Notes under the pieces: model-generated
Told to the model about the DNA's origin: nothing
The model's database searches: none
Seen by the model: only the letters and a program-made list of their open reading frames with translations
Position numbers and translations under genes: made by a program
Shown: positions 17,941-27,352 of the stretch, piece after piece
How the letters are laid out: each line of letters opens with the position of its first letter
Numbering within the stretch: position 1 is the stretch's first letter
Assembly (NCBI GenBank): GCA_944326465.1
Contig: CALVEB010000003.1
Coordinates: 1-64,000 of the forward strand
DNA length: 64,000 nt
Direction: 5' to 3'
DNA from: Candidatus Gastranaerophilales bacterium
GTDB lineage: Bacteria > Cyanobacteriota > Vampirovibrionia > Gastranaerophilales > Gastranaerophilaceae

Positions 17941-19500
17941 TTAAACCTCTGTTTTCATTCTTTCTCTCAAAATTTTCGCAAAATCCTTGTACGAATCCAA
18001 AACTGATATATAAATATTTTTATTTGGATCTATTTGGTGCTTTATTTTCGAAAGATGCTCTCTGTCTACACTACTTAAATTGTTCCAGAAGCAACTTACA
18101 TAACTCATTACAAATGGAACACTTGTTAATAAAATATACTCTCCAAATTTTTCTTTCATGTCATTGGCAAAATCAAGTTCACCCTGCGATACAAATTTAT
18201 AGAATTCTTTTCTTTGCTCCTCTTCCGTTGGAATATTTTCCATGTATATCGGCTTATTGTCATTAATATCAATAATCGGATTTTCTGTTGATGTTAGCAA
18301 AAATTCTACAAAATTCCAATTAAAATATTTAAAATTACTCCAATCAACATCTGACAAATTAAAATAAGTGTATTGAGGATTTGATTTAGCACAAAGATAA
18401 AAACCAGTCAGTTTCCTGTTCAAAAAAGTTTCTAATAAATCCTGTGCTGAAAAAGACTTTGCACAACTGTCCACAATGCCAATTTTATCAGATAAATTAA
18501 AATGTTTTATATATTCAAACAAGGAATTATTCTCCAAACAATTTTTATATTTATCTTTTAAAACTCTGTTAAGGTAAACATAATAAGGTTTTATGCTTTT
18601 GTTTTTATTGTATATTTTAAAAACTTTTTCTAAAACATATCCATCACGTGCTATAAAAAGCAAATCTTTTGCATTGTCATTTAATCTTTCTATAATGTTT
18701 AATACAAAAGATAAAGCGAAAATTCCGCCTATATTATATCCGAGATTATACCAATAATCTTTGTTTATATTGCGAAATTGATTTATGCTGATAAAGCCGA
18801 TTAATGCGCTAATTTGCGGACTAAAACTGTTCTCATAAAAGATGTTCATATATTTGTTATTTTCATCAGAAAGGAATCTATCAATTACTTTTCTATATAA
18901 AAATACATTTATACCAACTGATTTTGGCATCTTATAATCAGATATTTCATTATCACCAATGTGACATATTTTTTTAGGTTCTATTTCGTATTTCGAAAGG
19001 ATGTGCTTAAAAAGATTTCCGCTAACTTTAGATAACCCTATTTCAGAAGAAACAAATATTTCGTCATAGCCGCTAATACCAACTTTATCTAAAATTTTTG
19101 CAATGAAATCTTTTGAAAAGTACATATCCGTAGTTAATATAATTTTCTTACCTGAATTTAGTGCATAATTATAAACTTCAAATATTTCACTATTTAAAGA
19201 TGAAATCTTTAATTCAAAATCACGTTCAATATCTTTAAAAAAACTAAAATTAGGTTTTATCAACTTATAAATATCATCGAATGTTGCAAATTCTTTTTTC
19301 TGCCTTGCAAATGCTAAAATCATAGCCTGTTTTTCCGCTCTTAATCTTTCTTTTGCAAAGTCAGGGGTGTTTTTTAATTCCGAAAGATAGAAAAATACAT
19401 CTTCAGGTTTCACAAAAGGTCGCAATATCAATGTATCAAATACATCAAAAGATACGATGTCAGAGTTATCTATTAACTGTTTTAATTCTTCGTTTATCAT
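17941..19500 (-). CDS. HAD-family hydrolase of glycan loci (COG5610-like)
   Basis: The 519-residue protein starts with a haloacid-dehalogenase domain: nucleophile D19 in SFDVFDTLI, a TTDMY segment for motif II, and GDNEISD for the metal site. A second, hydrophobic half follows (about 215-519; DLLFIARDGYVLEKVF). This layout matches predicted hydrolases found beside glycosyltransferases in polysaccharide clusters. Its start overlaps the preceding gene end by four bases (ATGA). The substrate, perhaps a phosphorylated sugar or glycan, is not known. Confidence 0.8.
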   Translation of the reverse strand: MINEELKQLIDNSDIVSFDVFDTLILRPFVKPEDVFFYLSELKNTPDFAKERLRAEKQAMILAFARQKKEFATFDDIYKLIKPNFSFFKDIERDFELKISSLNSEIFEVYNYALNSGKKIILTTDMYFSKDFIAKILDKVGISGYDEIFVSSEIGLSKVSGNLFKHILSKYEIEPKKICHIGDNEISDYKMPKSVGINVFLYRKVIDRFLSDENNKYMNIFYENSFSPQISALIGFISINQFRNINKDYWYNLGYNIGGIFALSFVLNIIERLNDNAKDLLFIARDGYVLEKVFKIYNKNKSIKPYYVYLNRVLKDKYKNCLENNSLFEYIKHFNLSDKIGIVDSCAKSFSAQDLLETFLNRKLTGFYLCAKSNPQYTYFNLSDVDWSNFKYFNWNFVEFLLTSTENPIIDINDNKPIYMENIPTEEEQRKEFYKFVSQGELDFANDMKEKFGEYILLTSVPFVMSYVSCFWNNLSSVDREHLSKIKHQIDPNKNIYISVLDSYKDFAKILRERMKTEV

Positions 19501-20495
19501 ATTTTTACTTTCATTTTGTTTCTGATTTCTTGAACAACAAATCTTTTTTTATATTTTTTTGTTTTAACAATATTTTTATCTTGTAAAACATCATTAAAAT
19601 ATTCTAATTCAATCATGCCATACCAATTTTTATGTTGATTTATATATGGTTCTATGCGTTTAAAATAATTATATAGCCGTTTAATTACCTCATCATCACA
19701 TACATAATTATCAGCCATAATATATGTATTTATGAATTTCATTTCTTCAACATTGTCTAACAGGTTATTTGTTTCATAGTAATCATAAATCTTATCCAAA
19801 ATCTTTATGTGAGATTTCATGGATTTCATTTCGACCTGCGACAATGTCCCGACAATACTATCTTCTGATAATCTGTAATGATACAATGTATCCCGTGTTA
19901 TATAAATTTTATCTACATACGCAAAACAAACTGCCTGCATGTACATATCCTCTAACACATATCCATCTGGGAATTGTATATTATATTTATCAAAAAATTC
20001 TTTTTTACACAGGTGAACCCAAGGATTCCATATTAGTTTATGAATACATTTTCTTGAGTTTATAAAACCAACATAATTATCTAATGTTTTGTTAGGATAA
20101 AACTGTGCAACGTCTTGCCCATTAATTACAGTTTTTATATTGGTATTTACTACAATATCTAAATCGGATTTTGTTATTGTTGAATGTAAAGTTTCAAAAT
20201 AATCGGGTGCAATCCAATCATCACTGTCAACAAATCCGATATACTTACCGCTTGCACATTTCAAAGCTCTATTTCTCGCAGAAGAAACGCCTATATTATC
20301 TTTACAATCAATTATTTTAAATCTCTTGTCTTTTGAAGCGAACTCTTGCAATATCTGCAAAGAATTATCTGTTGAACAGTCATTTACACAAATTATTTCT
20401 ATATCGGAAAATGTTTGTTCGCAAACACTTTCTAAACACTGCTTCAAATATTTACTAACATTATAAACAGGAATGATTACTGATATTGCTGTCAT
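19497..20495 (-). CDS. Family 2 glycosyltransferase
   Basis: The 332-residue protein is a GT-A type transferase. It has ISVIIPVYNVSKYLKQCLES at the start, VNDCSTDNS near residue 38 and the metal/nucleotide-binding DSDD at 90-93. A C-terminal helical part follows. It overlaps the HAD gene by four bases and starts after a 6-base gap. It is closely related in its first 95 residues to the transferase at 21420-23225, suggesting duplication within the operon. It probably adds one sugar of a surface glycan in the cytoplasm. Confidence 0.88.
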   Translation of the reverse strand: MTAISVIIPVYNVSKYLKQCLESVCEQTFSDIEIICVNDCSTDNSLQILQEFASKDKRFKIIDCKDNIGVSSARNRALKCASGKYIGFVDSDDWIAPDYFETLHSTITKSDLDIVVNTNIKTVINGQDVAQFYPNKTLDNYVGFINSRKCIHKLIWNPWVHLCKKEFFDKYNIQFPDGYVLEDMYMQAVCFAYVDKIYITRDTLYHYRLSEDSIVGTLSQVEMKSMKSHIKILDKIYDYYETNNLLDNVEEMKFINTYIMADNYVCDDEVIKRLYNYFKRIEPYINQHKNWYGMIELEYFNDVLQDKNIVKTKKYKKRFVVQEIRNKMKVKI

Positions 20496-20501
20496 AATAA
20501 T

Positions 20502-21419
20502 TTAATTTCCTTTACTCTTTATCAAATTTCTTACACAAGAAATCATTTCCATTCGCTTGTAATTACGTTGTGCTTTACTAATAGAAGTGTCTACGCCATT
20601 ATCTGTCATTTTATCATATTGCAATTTAATTTCTTCATAAAAGGGTGTCATTTCAGCATATTTCCACCAAGAGTCAAAATTTTTAATAAGTTCACCCTCT
20701 ACATTGAATTTAGAAAACCACGGTTTTCTAAGATAACAAAAATGCCTATTTACAATATTATCTTCGTTACCGAGTAAAGAATTAAATTTACTATCAATTT
20801 CTTTAAAATTGCCACAAAAAACTTTATTAATAACATCTTGATCCGCACAATTCAAATGATCTCGATATTGTTTTTCAATTTCAATACATTTTTCAGTAAT
20901 TTTATTATTTCGCCATTGTTTACAATCTATTAACATCAAACCACAATTAGCATATTTACAGTCTTTGCTAAGTTGCATATTCTTTTTAAATACATAGTAT
21001 GCATCAAGAGGTTCATCTAGAGTTGCTGCAAAGATGAAATTTTCTAAATCTATATTCCATAAACTTGATATATCTTGCATTGATATCATATCAACATCCA
21101 TTATTAATGCCCGGTCAATTTCCGGGTATAGATTAGGTAATAACATTCTAATAAATGTTGATGATGTCATTCGAGATAAAACAAGATATGGAATATTACA
21201 TTGTGTTGTAACATCATATATTTTATAATCAATATCAAAATTATTAAATTTTAATTTCATTTGTTCAATTTTATTTTGATTTTCTTTTGAAATGCCCTTT
21301 CCTATTACATGAAATTCTATATGATTTTTAGTGTTAAAACATATACTCGCAACCATTGTTGCCATATATGGTGCATAATTATCATCACATATTAAAAATA
21401 TTGGAATAGTTTTTTTCAT
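20502..21419 (-). CDS. Family 8 glycosyltransferase
   Basis: The 305-residue protein resembles LPS/glycogenin-type GT8 enzymes: PIFLICDDNYAPYMATMVAS at the N-terminus, the DVD metal motif at 108-110 (ALIMDVDMI), then YANCGLMLIDCKQWR and CADQDVIN. These retaining enzymes usually transfer glucose or galactose from a UDP-sugar, matching the UDP-sugar genes at 936-4191. It sits directly downstream of the large GT2 gene with no gap. Confidence 0.88.
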   Translation of the reverse strand: MKKTIPIFLICDDNYAPYMATMVASICFNTKNHIEFHVIGKGISKENQNKIEQMKLKFNNFDIDYKIYDVTTQCNIPYLVLSRMTSSTFIRMLLPNLYPEIDRALIMDVDMISMQDISSLWNIDLENFIFAATLDEPLDAYYVFKKNMQLSKDCKYANCGLMLIDCKQWRNNKITEKCIEIEKQYRDHLNCADQDVINKVFCGNFKEIDSKFNSLLGNEDNIVNRHFCYLRKPWFSKFNVEGELIKNFDSWWKYAEMTPFYEEIKLQYDKMTDNGVDTSISKAQRNYKRMEMISCVRNLIKSKGN

Positions 21420-23225
21420 TTATGTCCCTTTGTTGCTTAAATGTTTTTTTCTTATTGCATGTATCCATAAGTCTTTTTCTGTTGCCATAGGATATTTTTT
21501 ACCTCCTATTTCTGAAACGGTTCCTCCAAAAATATTATTTGGATATTTAGAATTAACATATTCTATAGATTTTAAATAGGATTTAGGAAGATCATGATAA
21601 CCAGACCAGTGACAACAAGCAAAATATAATGCATATGAGTTTATATTATAATTCAATTTACTATTTATGCAGAAATCTTCTACATACAAATCCCATTTTA
21701 GATTTTCATCAAATCTTAAATTATATTTTTTAATCAAACTTGAATGTACAATTAAGCACTGACAGTCAAAAGTGTCTGTAGGTTCTATAGAATCAGCAAA
21801 AGAAGTTAAATATCTTAAATCTGAACCGTCACGGCGTTTTTCATAACAACACCCCGTCATTGTTCTGTAACATTTATTATTAAATATTTCAACCTTTGAA
21901 CCAACAGGTCCATACAAGCTAGACTTATCCAGTTTTGATAATTGAAGATTTATATCTTCTAATGGTTCCCAATCACAATGGCAAAAAACGAACCAAGCCT
22001 CTTTTGAATAATTATAATTATTCAAAAAACTGTTATACCGTTTAGCTATATATACATTATCTTTTATATTATTGTATTCTACAAGTTTAATATTTTCCGA
22101 ACCTGTTACAAATGGATTATTTTTAATACATCGATTATATAAATCATAATTATTGACTACACTTATAAAAAAAACAGTCTCATTAAAGTTATTAAGATTT
22201 AAATTTTTCACTTCTAATGCTAATTTTTTATTGTTTTTTTCTAATGCATTAATTGTACGCCTAGTTTCGCTAATTTTAATTATATTTTTGTAAATAGTTT
22301 CATCTTGTTTATATGAAAGTATTTTATTCAAATCTCCTGATTTTATAGCTTTGGCAAGAAAATTAGAAAAATCTCTTAAATGATATAAAATTGCATCTTT
22401 ATATTTAGATGTTTGGTAAAATTCAAGGATTTTTTTTGAAGCAAAACATTTGTCTTCAAATTTGCTTTCATATGTTGAATTTAATGTTACATAAAACCAT
22501 AAAGCTAAGACATAACTAACAGATAGATCTGGAGTATTATATTTCTTAGCTGTTTCAATTAATTTTTGTATTCCTTTAATTTTATTTGATACTTGCTCTT
22601 TGTCAGGAATTCTTGCAGTCGTAGAATCTGGTCTCTTACAAATGTTTATATAGCAATCCTCAACAAAAACCAAATTGTTTGTACAATTTGCACAGTGAAA
22701 TGCAAAAACTGGATCTTCCATATCTCTTAAAATAGGAAATTTAATCCCATTATCTTTGATTAATTTTGTTTTAAATATTGCAGAACAATACTCAAACGAA
22801 AAATTAGTTTTACATTCTTTTATTTTTTCATTTAATTTTTCGTTTACAAGTCCATCGTTTGTATATTTATATTCACCTTTAGCTATATCAGAATTGTTTT
22901 CACTTGCCGTATTATATAATTTTTCATAGAAATCTGAATCGACAAAATCATCAGAATCAATAAAACCTATATATTCCCCATTTACTATATCAATACCCGT
23001 ATTCCTTGCTACTGCTGCCCCTTTATTTTCTTTAAAATTAATTATTTTAATTCTTTTATCTTTATCTGCATATTCTTTTAAAATGTCTAATGAATTATCA
23101 GTCGAACAATCATTTATACATATTATTTCAATATCAGATAGTGTTTGATTACAAACACTATCTAGACATCTTCTCAAATATCGCTCAGTATTATATACAG
23201 GAATAATTACAGAAACTTTTGGCAT
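21420..23225 (-). CDS. Two-domain glycosyltransferase (GT2 plus GT-A-like)
   Basis: Residues 1 to about 300 are a family 2 glycosyltransferase (SVIIPVYNTERYLRRCLDS, INDCSTDNS, DSDD at 90-93). After a helical linker, residues about 350-600 form a second GT-A-like domain (VFCHCDWEPLEDINLQLSKL, GPVGSKVEIF, FDENLKWDLYVEDFC). Such two-domain proteins build repeating or branched surface glycans. It abuts the GT8 gene and starts two bases after the PqqD-like gene ends. Confidence 0.85.
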   Translation of the reverse strand: MPKVSVIIPVYNTERYLRRCLDSVCNQTLSDIEIICINDCSTDNSLDILKEYADKDKRIKIINFKENKGAAVARNTGIDIVNGEYIGFIDSDDFVDSDFYEKLYNTASENNSDIAKGEYKYTNDGLVNEKLNEKIKECKTNFSFEYCSAIFKTKLIKDNGIKFPILRDMEDPVFAFHCANCTNNLVFVEDCYINICKRPDSTTARIPDKEQVSNKIKGIQKLIETAKKYNTPDLSVSYVLALWFYVTLNSTYESKFEDKCFASKKILEFYQTSKYKDAILYHLRDFSNFLAKAIKSGDLNKILSYKQDETIYKNIIKISETRRTINALEKNNKKLALEVKNLNLNNFNETVFFISVVNNYDLYNRCIKNNPFVTGSENIKLVEYNNIKDNVYIAKRYNSFLNNYNYSKEAWFVFCHCDWEPLEDINLQLSKLDKSSLYGPVGSKVEIFNNKCYRTMTGCCYEKRRDGSDLRYLTSFADSIEPTDTFDCQCLIVHSSLIKKYNLRFDENLKWDLYVEDFCINSKLNYNINSYALYFACCHWSGYHDLPKSYLKSIEYVNSKYPNNIFGGTVSEIGGKKYPMATEKDLWIHAIRKKHLSNKGT

Positions 23226-23227
23226 TA

Positions 23228-23704
23228 TTATTTACCCAAATCTACTTTTTTCTCACGTACAAGAGTTTCTTCTTTTGTATAACCAATGGAATCTTTTTCC
23301 GGAGTCCAACCTTCATCTTCCTTTACTTCATGTATCGGATCAGTTAGCAACATTTCCTGTGCATCATTATATTCATTAATGCTTAATTCATAATTATCTT
23401 CTTTTGCAATATTTTCATCAATATTAACTGCAGCAGATGATGTTTCTGAATTAATTAATATTTCTTTATCTATCATTATTTGTACAAATTTATTAAATTC
23501 TTTTTCAATATCATTTGTAGCACCTATTGATTTCAATTTAGTTAAAATATCTTTAATACTTGCACCATTTACTATATTTTCATAAATGTTTGTACCGAAG
23601 GAATTTAAACCATAATAAATTCCTGTTTCTGAATTAATTATAATTGCGACTCCATCTGTTACGTCAGCGAACATTTTTTCTTCATTAAGTTTGTAATTTG
23701 TCAT
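23228..23704 (-). CDS. PqqD-like peptide-binding protein
   Basis: Residues about 10-90 match the PqqD fold (VAIIINSETGIYYGLNSFGT, then a helical NIYENIVNGASIKDILTKLK). In known systems this domain binds a precursor peptide and presents it to a modifying enzyme. The C-terminal 60 residues are an acidic, probably disordered tail ending VDLGK. It follows the HprK-PqqD gene with a 2-base gap. Together with that kinase and the nucleotidyltransferase it suggests modification of a peptide or lipid-linked substrate, but no precursor peptide is recognisable nearby. Confidence 0.8.
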   Translation of the reverse strand: MTNYKLNEEKMFADVTDGVAIIINSETGIYYGLNSFGTNIYENIVNGASIKDILTKLKSIGATNDIEKEFNKFVQIMIDKEILINSETSSAAVNIDENIAKEDNYELSINEYNDAQEMLLTDPIHEVKEDEGWTPEKDSIGYTKEETLVREKKVDLGK

Positions 23705-23706
23705 CT

Positions 23707-25233
23707 TTATTTCTCCTTTATTGTTATTAATTGTTTATATTCTTCTTGTGCATATTCGATAAATGAAATTTTATAATTGTCTTCTTTTCCAAAATCTACA
23801 TTTATTTTAGCGTCATAATTTGTTATATTGTTTTGAACAAAAATTTCTTTTTCTTTTAGTTGTTCAATAAATATTTTAAACTCTTTATGAATATTTTTAT
23901 TATACTGAACCAAATTCTCTAATTCTTTTGAAATATTTTCAATAGAAACTCCATTTAATAAATTTTCATACAAATTAGTTGCAAATTTATTCATTGAATA
24001 AATTATCCCTATTTCTGTATTTAAAATATTAGCTAAATCAAACGTGATATCAACAGCGATTTTCGGAGTGTCAAGAATTTTATTTTCCATTGATTCAAAT
24101 TTATTCATAAATTCTCTTAAAAATTCTGTATTTTTATCAATGTTGTAACACAAATTAAATTTATAAAATGGCAAATTTTTAACCATATTCATGATTTTTT
24201 CAACTGTCTTATTTTCTGACATATCAGCGGTTTGAGATAGAGTAGATTGAATAATTTGAACAATTGCTCTACCTTTTTCCTCTTTTGTACAAGGTTTAAT
24301 ACTTGGTTCTTTATCTGAAACTATTTCTGGGAAAATACAAAGTTTGATAGGATAATTTTTCTTAAATCTATCATGATAATTTGAAATGTTAAATACATAC
24401 TTATCTTTTCTTGCATTGTTAGATACAAATTGTGAACCTTGCATATACCCATACAATCTATTATACATTTCTGGTGAAAGTGTGATTATTGAATAAATTG
24501 GGCTTGATAAAAGTTCTTTGTTTTTATTTTGATGCAAAATTAAATAATCATCAGAAACATATTCAAACCCTTTCATCATAGAAAGAACTGATAATGTAGA
24601 TTTACCTCTTTGACCTCTTGCACAGAAACAAATTCCATTATTATTATATCCAATAACTGCACCATGAACCAAGTTTGAAGTATCTGTTTTTAAAATATTA
24701 TTAAAAAATTGAACAAAAATATGACCTTCTTTTATAAATTCCTCTGGCTCAAGATTATTTACACCGTAATAATAAGTATGATTTTCTTTATTGTTTCCAA
24801 TAACAAATCCTCTTGATGTTTGAAAATCTATCATAGGTTTTGTTTTTGAAAAGTCTTTATCAAAAATCTGAGTAGCGTATTCATCTACTTCATTCTCCAG
24901 ACTTATCCCATGAGCTTTTCTAAAAACTTTTTCTAATTTTAATCGCATTCCCATTTTTGGAAATTTTGAAACCATATTTTTGGCAAATTTTAAAATCTCC
25001 TTTTCATTCCAAATAATAAGTGTATCATCAAAATGTTCAGCACTATCTTTTAAGACAAACGTTAGTTGTTTTTCAACAAGAGGTAAAAACTCATCGCTGT
25101 ATGAGATTAATTTTACAATTTTACACCCCAAATCAATATATTTAGTCCATTTTATTTCTTTTGTTTCTAAATATTTATCGATATTTGAATATATTTGATT
25201 TATTTCTTCTTTTGTTAAATCTTTAAATTGCAT
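23707..25233 (-). CDS. HPr-kinase-like protein with C-terminal PqqD domain
   Basis: The 508-residue protein is the full-length relative of the truncated gene at 5491-6339. It has a Walker A variant RGQRGKST (206-213), SDDY (227-230) and the HprK-like kinase region to about 370. Residues about 385-480 form a PqqD-like domain (VDITFDLANILNTEIGIIYS, then NKFATNLYENLLNGVSIENI). HprK-like kinases next to PqqD and nucleotidyltransferase proteins occur in peptide-modification and exosortase-type loci; lasso-peptide kinases phosphorylate a peptide C-terminus. Which substrate applies here is unknown. It starts 10 bases after the nucleotidyltransferase gene. Confidence 0.82.
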   Translation of the reverse strand: MQFKDLTKEEINQIYSNIDKYLETKEIKWTKYIDLGCKIVKLISYSDEFLPLVEKQLTFVLKDSAEHFDDTLIIWNEKEILKFAKNMVSKFPKMGMRLKLEKVFRKAHGISLENEVDEYATQIFDKDFSKTKPMIDFQTSRGFVIGNNKENHTYYYGVNNLEPEEFIKEGHIFVQFFNNILKTDTSNLVHGAVIGYNNNGICFCARGQRGKSTLSVLSMMKGFEYVSDDYLILHQNKNKELLSSPIYSIITLSPEMYNRLYGYMQGSQFVSNNARKDKYVFNISNYHDRFKKNYPIKLCIFPEIVSDKEPSIKPCTKEEKGRAIVQIIQSTLSQTADMSENKTVEKIMNMVKNLPFYKFNLCYNIDKNTEFLREFMNKFESMENKILDTPKIAVDITFDLANILNTEIGIIYSMNKFATNLYENLLNGVSIENISKELENLVQYNKNIHKEFKIFIEQLKEKEIFVQNNITNYDAKINVDFGKEDNYKISFIEYAQEEYKQLITIKEK

Positions 25234-25243
25234 AATTCTTCCT

Positions 25244-26434
25244 TTAATTGTGATAAATTCTGTTCAAATCTTTTATAAATATTTCAATTAATCTCGGATG
25301 TTTATTCAAATATTTAAGACTCTTATACTTTATTTTCAATTTTAAATATTCACTCCATGAGATTTTATTATTGAAAACTTCTTGTATCTTCATTGCTCTG
25401 GATTTGGCTTGTAATTCTACATAATAAAAATTTTTAAACATTATCATTCTTGAATAGTCATTTGTTTCTTTTTCAAATAAATATTTGCTTTGTAGTTCTC
25501 TAGGCAAAATATTTTCCGATATTTTGTTTATAAACTTCATTGCAAGATTTATTTGAACTTCAGCATTGGTTAATTTTGTATTCTCGATTACAATATTCCA
25601 GTTAAAATCAGGCTTATTTTCAAGTAAATATTTACAGGCAAAAATTGCATACAATAAATTTGCCTGTGTTTTATGCTCTCTCAAATTATTGGAAAGGTTA
25701 ACTAAAGTTATAAACATCAAGTCTTCAAAACAAGGTACTAGCGTCTTAACACCATACACTTCTTTTTCCATCGCTCTTTTAAATAAACCTTTTATCCATT
25801 TCTTTTCATTTTTAGAACCTATGTGGATAAATTTGTGAATGTCTAATATGCCGTAACTAGCATCCTTATTCTCTAAAATATCAAAAGAATGAATATCCAA
25901 TTTTTTAAAGTAATATCCGAGTGATTTTGCAATTTTTGCAGATTTAACCCATTGTTTTTCACAAACTAAAATATCAATATCTCCCATGTATCTCGGGAAT
26001 TTTGGGTTTAGATATCGCATTAAACCACCTTTAAATATTACAGGAATTATTCCTTGCTTATTTAATGCTCTTCCAATCTTTGTATAATGGGCAATTATTT
26101 GAAGATTAAAAAATCGTTGATGCTGTAAAAGACCTTTTAGCCGAGGTCCTTCATAATTTGTTGCATTTAGTTCAGGGTGTACTTTTAATAAATAGGCTAA
26201 TAATAAATTCTTAGCACCTTGTTTTGCTTCAATATCCCAATCCGCTAAAAGTTCCTCTAATTTATCTTGAGAAGGATTAGAGGATAATAATAAATCCATT
26301 AATACTTTTTCTTCTTTTCCCATTATTTCTTGATAGAAATTTTCAATTAAAGCATCAGAAATAGAAGTATCTCTTTTTAAATACCCCGACGAATTAATGT
26401 CATCAATTTCTTTTTTATATAAAAAAGTTTGCAC
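25244..26434 (-). CDS. Nucleotidyltransferase-fold protein (NTP_transf_5-like), phage copy
   Basis: The 396-residue protein is the paralogue of 4277-5479, aligned over its whole length including the N-terminal DTSISDALIENFYQEIM and EGPRLKGLL segments. The active-site signature is KGG (135-137) and DID (152-154). It is the first gene of the eight-gene leftward cargo operon and follows a good promoter at 26502-26529. Its conserved pairing with the HprK-like gene in both copies suggests that the two proteins act together. Confidence 0.8.
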   Translation of the reverse strand: MQTFLYKKEIDDINSSGYLKRDTSISDALIENFYQEIMGKEEKVLMDLLLSSNPSQDKLEELLADWDIEAKQGAKNLLLAYLLKVHPELNATNYEGPRLKGLLQHQRFFNLQIIAHYTKIGRALNKQGIIPVIFKGGLMRYLNPKFPRYMGDIDILVCEKQWVKSAKIAKSLGYYFKKLDIHSFDILENKDASYGILDIHKFIHIGSKNEKKWIKGLFKRAMEKEVYGVKTLVPCFEDLMFITLVNLSNNLREHKTQANLLYAIFACKYLLENKPDFNWNIVIENTKLTNAEVQINLAMKFINKISENILPRELQSKYLFEKETNDYSRMIMFKNFYYVELQAKSRAMKIQEVFNNKISWSEYLKLKIKYKSLKYLNKHPRLIEIFIKDLNRIYHN

Positions 26435-26501
26435 AACAAAACCTTTTTAATGTTCACTAGCATGAAGGATATAACCCATGCTAAAACTACTCTACAAAAC
26501 A

Positions 26502-26529
26502 ATTTTAACATAAAAATAATCTCTGTAAA
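26502..26529 (-). promoter_or_regulatory. Promoter of the cargo operon
   Basis: Read leftwards, TTTACA (26529-26524), a 16-base spacer and TAAAAT with an upstream TG (26507-26502) form a sigma-70-like promoter about 65 bases before the first cargo gene. It lies in the 112-base gap between the head genes and the cargo and would let the cargo be expressed in a lysogen independently of phage late control. Confidence 0.5.
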
Positions 26530-26546
26530 CGAAAAGCATGTTGTGC

Positions 26547-27011
26547 TTATAATTTCTTTATTTTTTCAATATATTTTACAGTTAAATTAATAATTTCTTG
26601 TTGATCTTCATCGGTAATTTTTAAATACGGTCTTGCAGGGATTTCAACAGATTTATTTTTGTCGACTTGACCTCCGAGTTGATGAATTGCCGCATACTCT
26701 AAATTTGATCCGACAACAGCAGAATCGTTATCGTAATATGTATTTATTGATGCGGCAAGTTTGCCTTCTACTTGCAAAATCTGTCCCGGCCATTTCCGTT
26801 TTTTAGTTCTCTGCTTTTTTGTTGATTCTGCCAAATCCAACCATTTGTTAGGTCTGCCCTCTTCTTTAAAATTCGCTTCAGTTGAATAAGAGAAAATACC
26901 TGCGATGTTTTTCATCAACGGTCGCAGGTTTTCTACTCTTTTTGCAATATCAAGTAATTTTTCTTGAACTATTCTATGTTCAAATTTTATTTCTATATTA
27001 TTCTTCGTCAT
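26547..27011 (-). CDS. Phage virion morphogenesis protein (Mu gpG-like)
   Basis: The 154-residue protein resembles the Phage_tail_S/virion morphogenesis family: GRPNKWLDLAESTKKQRTKK, a central YAAIHQLGG and the C-terminal PARPYLKITDEDQQEI. In P2 and Mu relatives this protein completes the tail or joins head and tail. It is the last gene of the leftward head operon and overlaps the preceding small gene by 14 bases. Confidence 0.85.
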   Translation of the reverse strand: MTKNNIEIKFEHRIVQEKLLDIAKRVENLRPLMKNIAGIFSYSTEANFKEEGRPNKWLDLAESTKKQRTKKRKWPGQILQVEGKLAASINTYYDNDSAVVGSNLEYAAIHQLGGQVDKNKSVEIPARPYLKITDEDQQEIINLTVKYIEKIKKL

Positions 27012-27351
27012 ATTTTATTTTAAAAACATAAGTTTCAATTAGAGAACCAGAAACTACAAATAATCGATTACTTCCATAATGTATTAAAATACCATTTTCA
27101 TTATCTAATTTTACAAAAATACTATTCCATTCAATACGTTCTGTAATTATTTCGTTATTTATTTTAGAAAGATTTTCTAAAATAAATATTCTATTCTGCT
27201 CATCAAAACTTGATTTTATCATTGGGAATCTATCCCATACTGTGTATTTTTTATAATTTTTTTCAATATATTCCACGATTTTACCATATGTACCATGATC
27301 TTCTTTGTATTTAAGCAAAAGATCAAATAGCCCTTCAGTTTTGTTATCCAT
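26998..27351 (-). CDS. Hypothetical phage protein, 117 residues
   Basis: I do not recognise this protein. It is 117 residues, soluble and mixed alpha/beta by appearance, with a strand-rich middle (ENGILIHYGSNRLFVVSGS). It starts one base before the methyltransferase gene ends and overlaps gpG, so it is probably a genuine part of the head operon rather than chance coding. Confidence 0.55.
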   Translation of the reverse strand: MDNKTEGLFDLLLKYKEDHGTYGKIVEYIEKNYKKYTVWDRFPMIKSSFDEQNRIFILENLSKINNEIITERIEWNSIFVKLDNENGILIHYGSNRLFVVSGSLIETYVFKIKYDEE

Positions 27352-27352
27352 T

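Noticed and set aside
17865-18266. 133-codon + strand frame across the HAD and AKR genes
   Set aside because: It crosses two coupled genes on the other strand and looks like chance coding.
23228-26434. Lasso-peptide gene cluster
   Set aside because: PqqD, kinase and nucleotidyltransferase fit, but there is no asparagine-synthetase-like cyclase, no transglutaminase-like protease and no precursor peptide.
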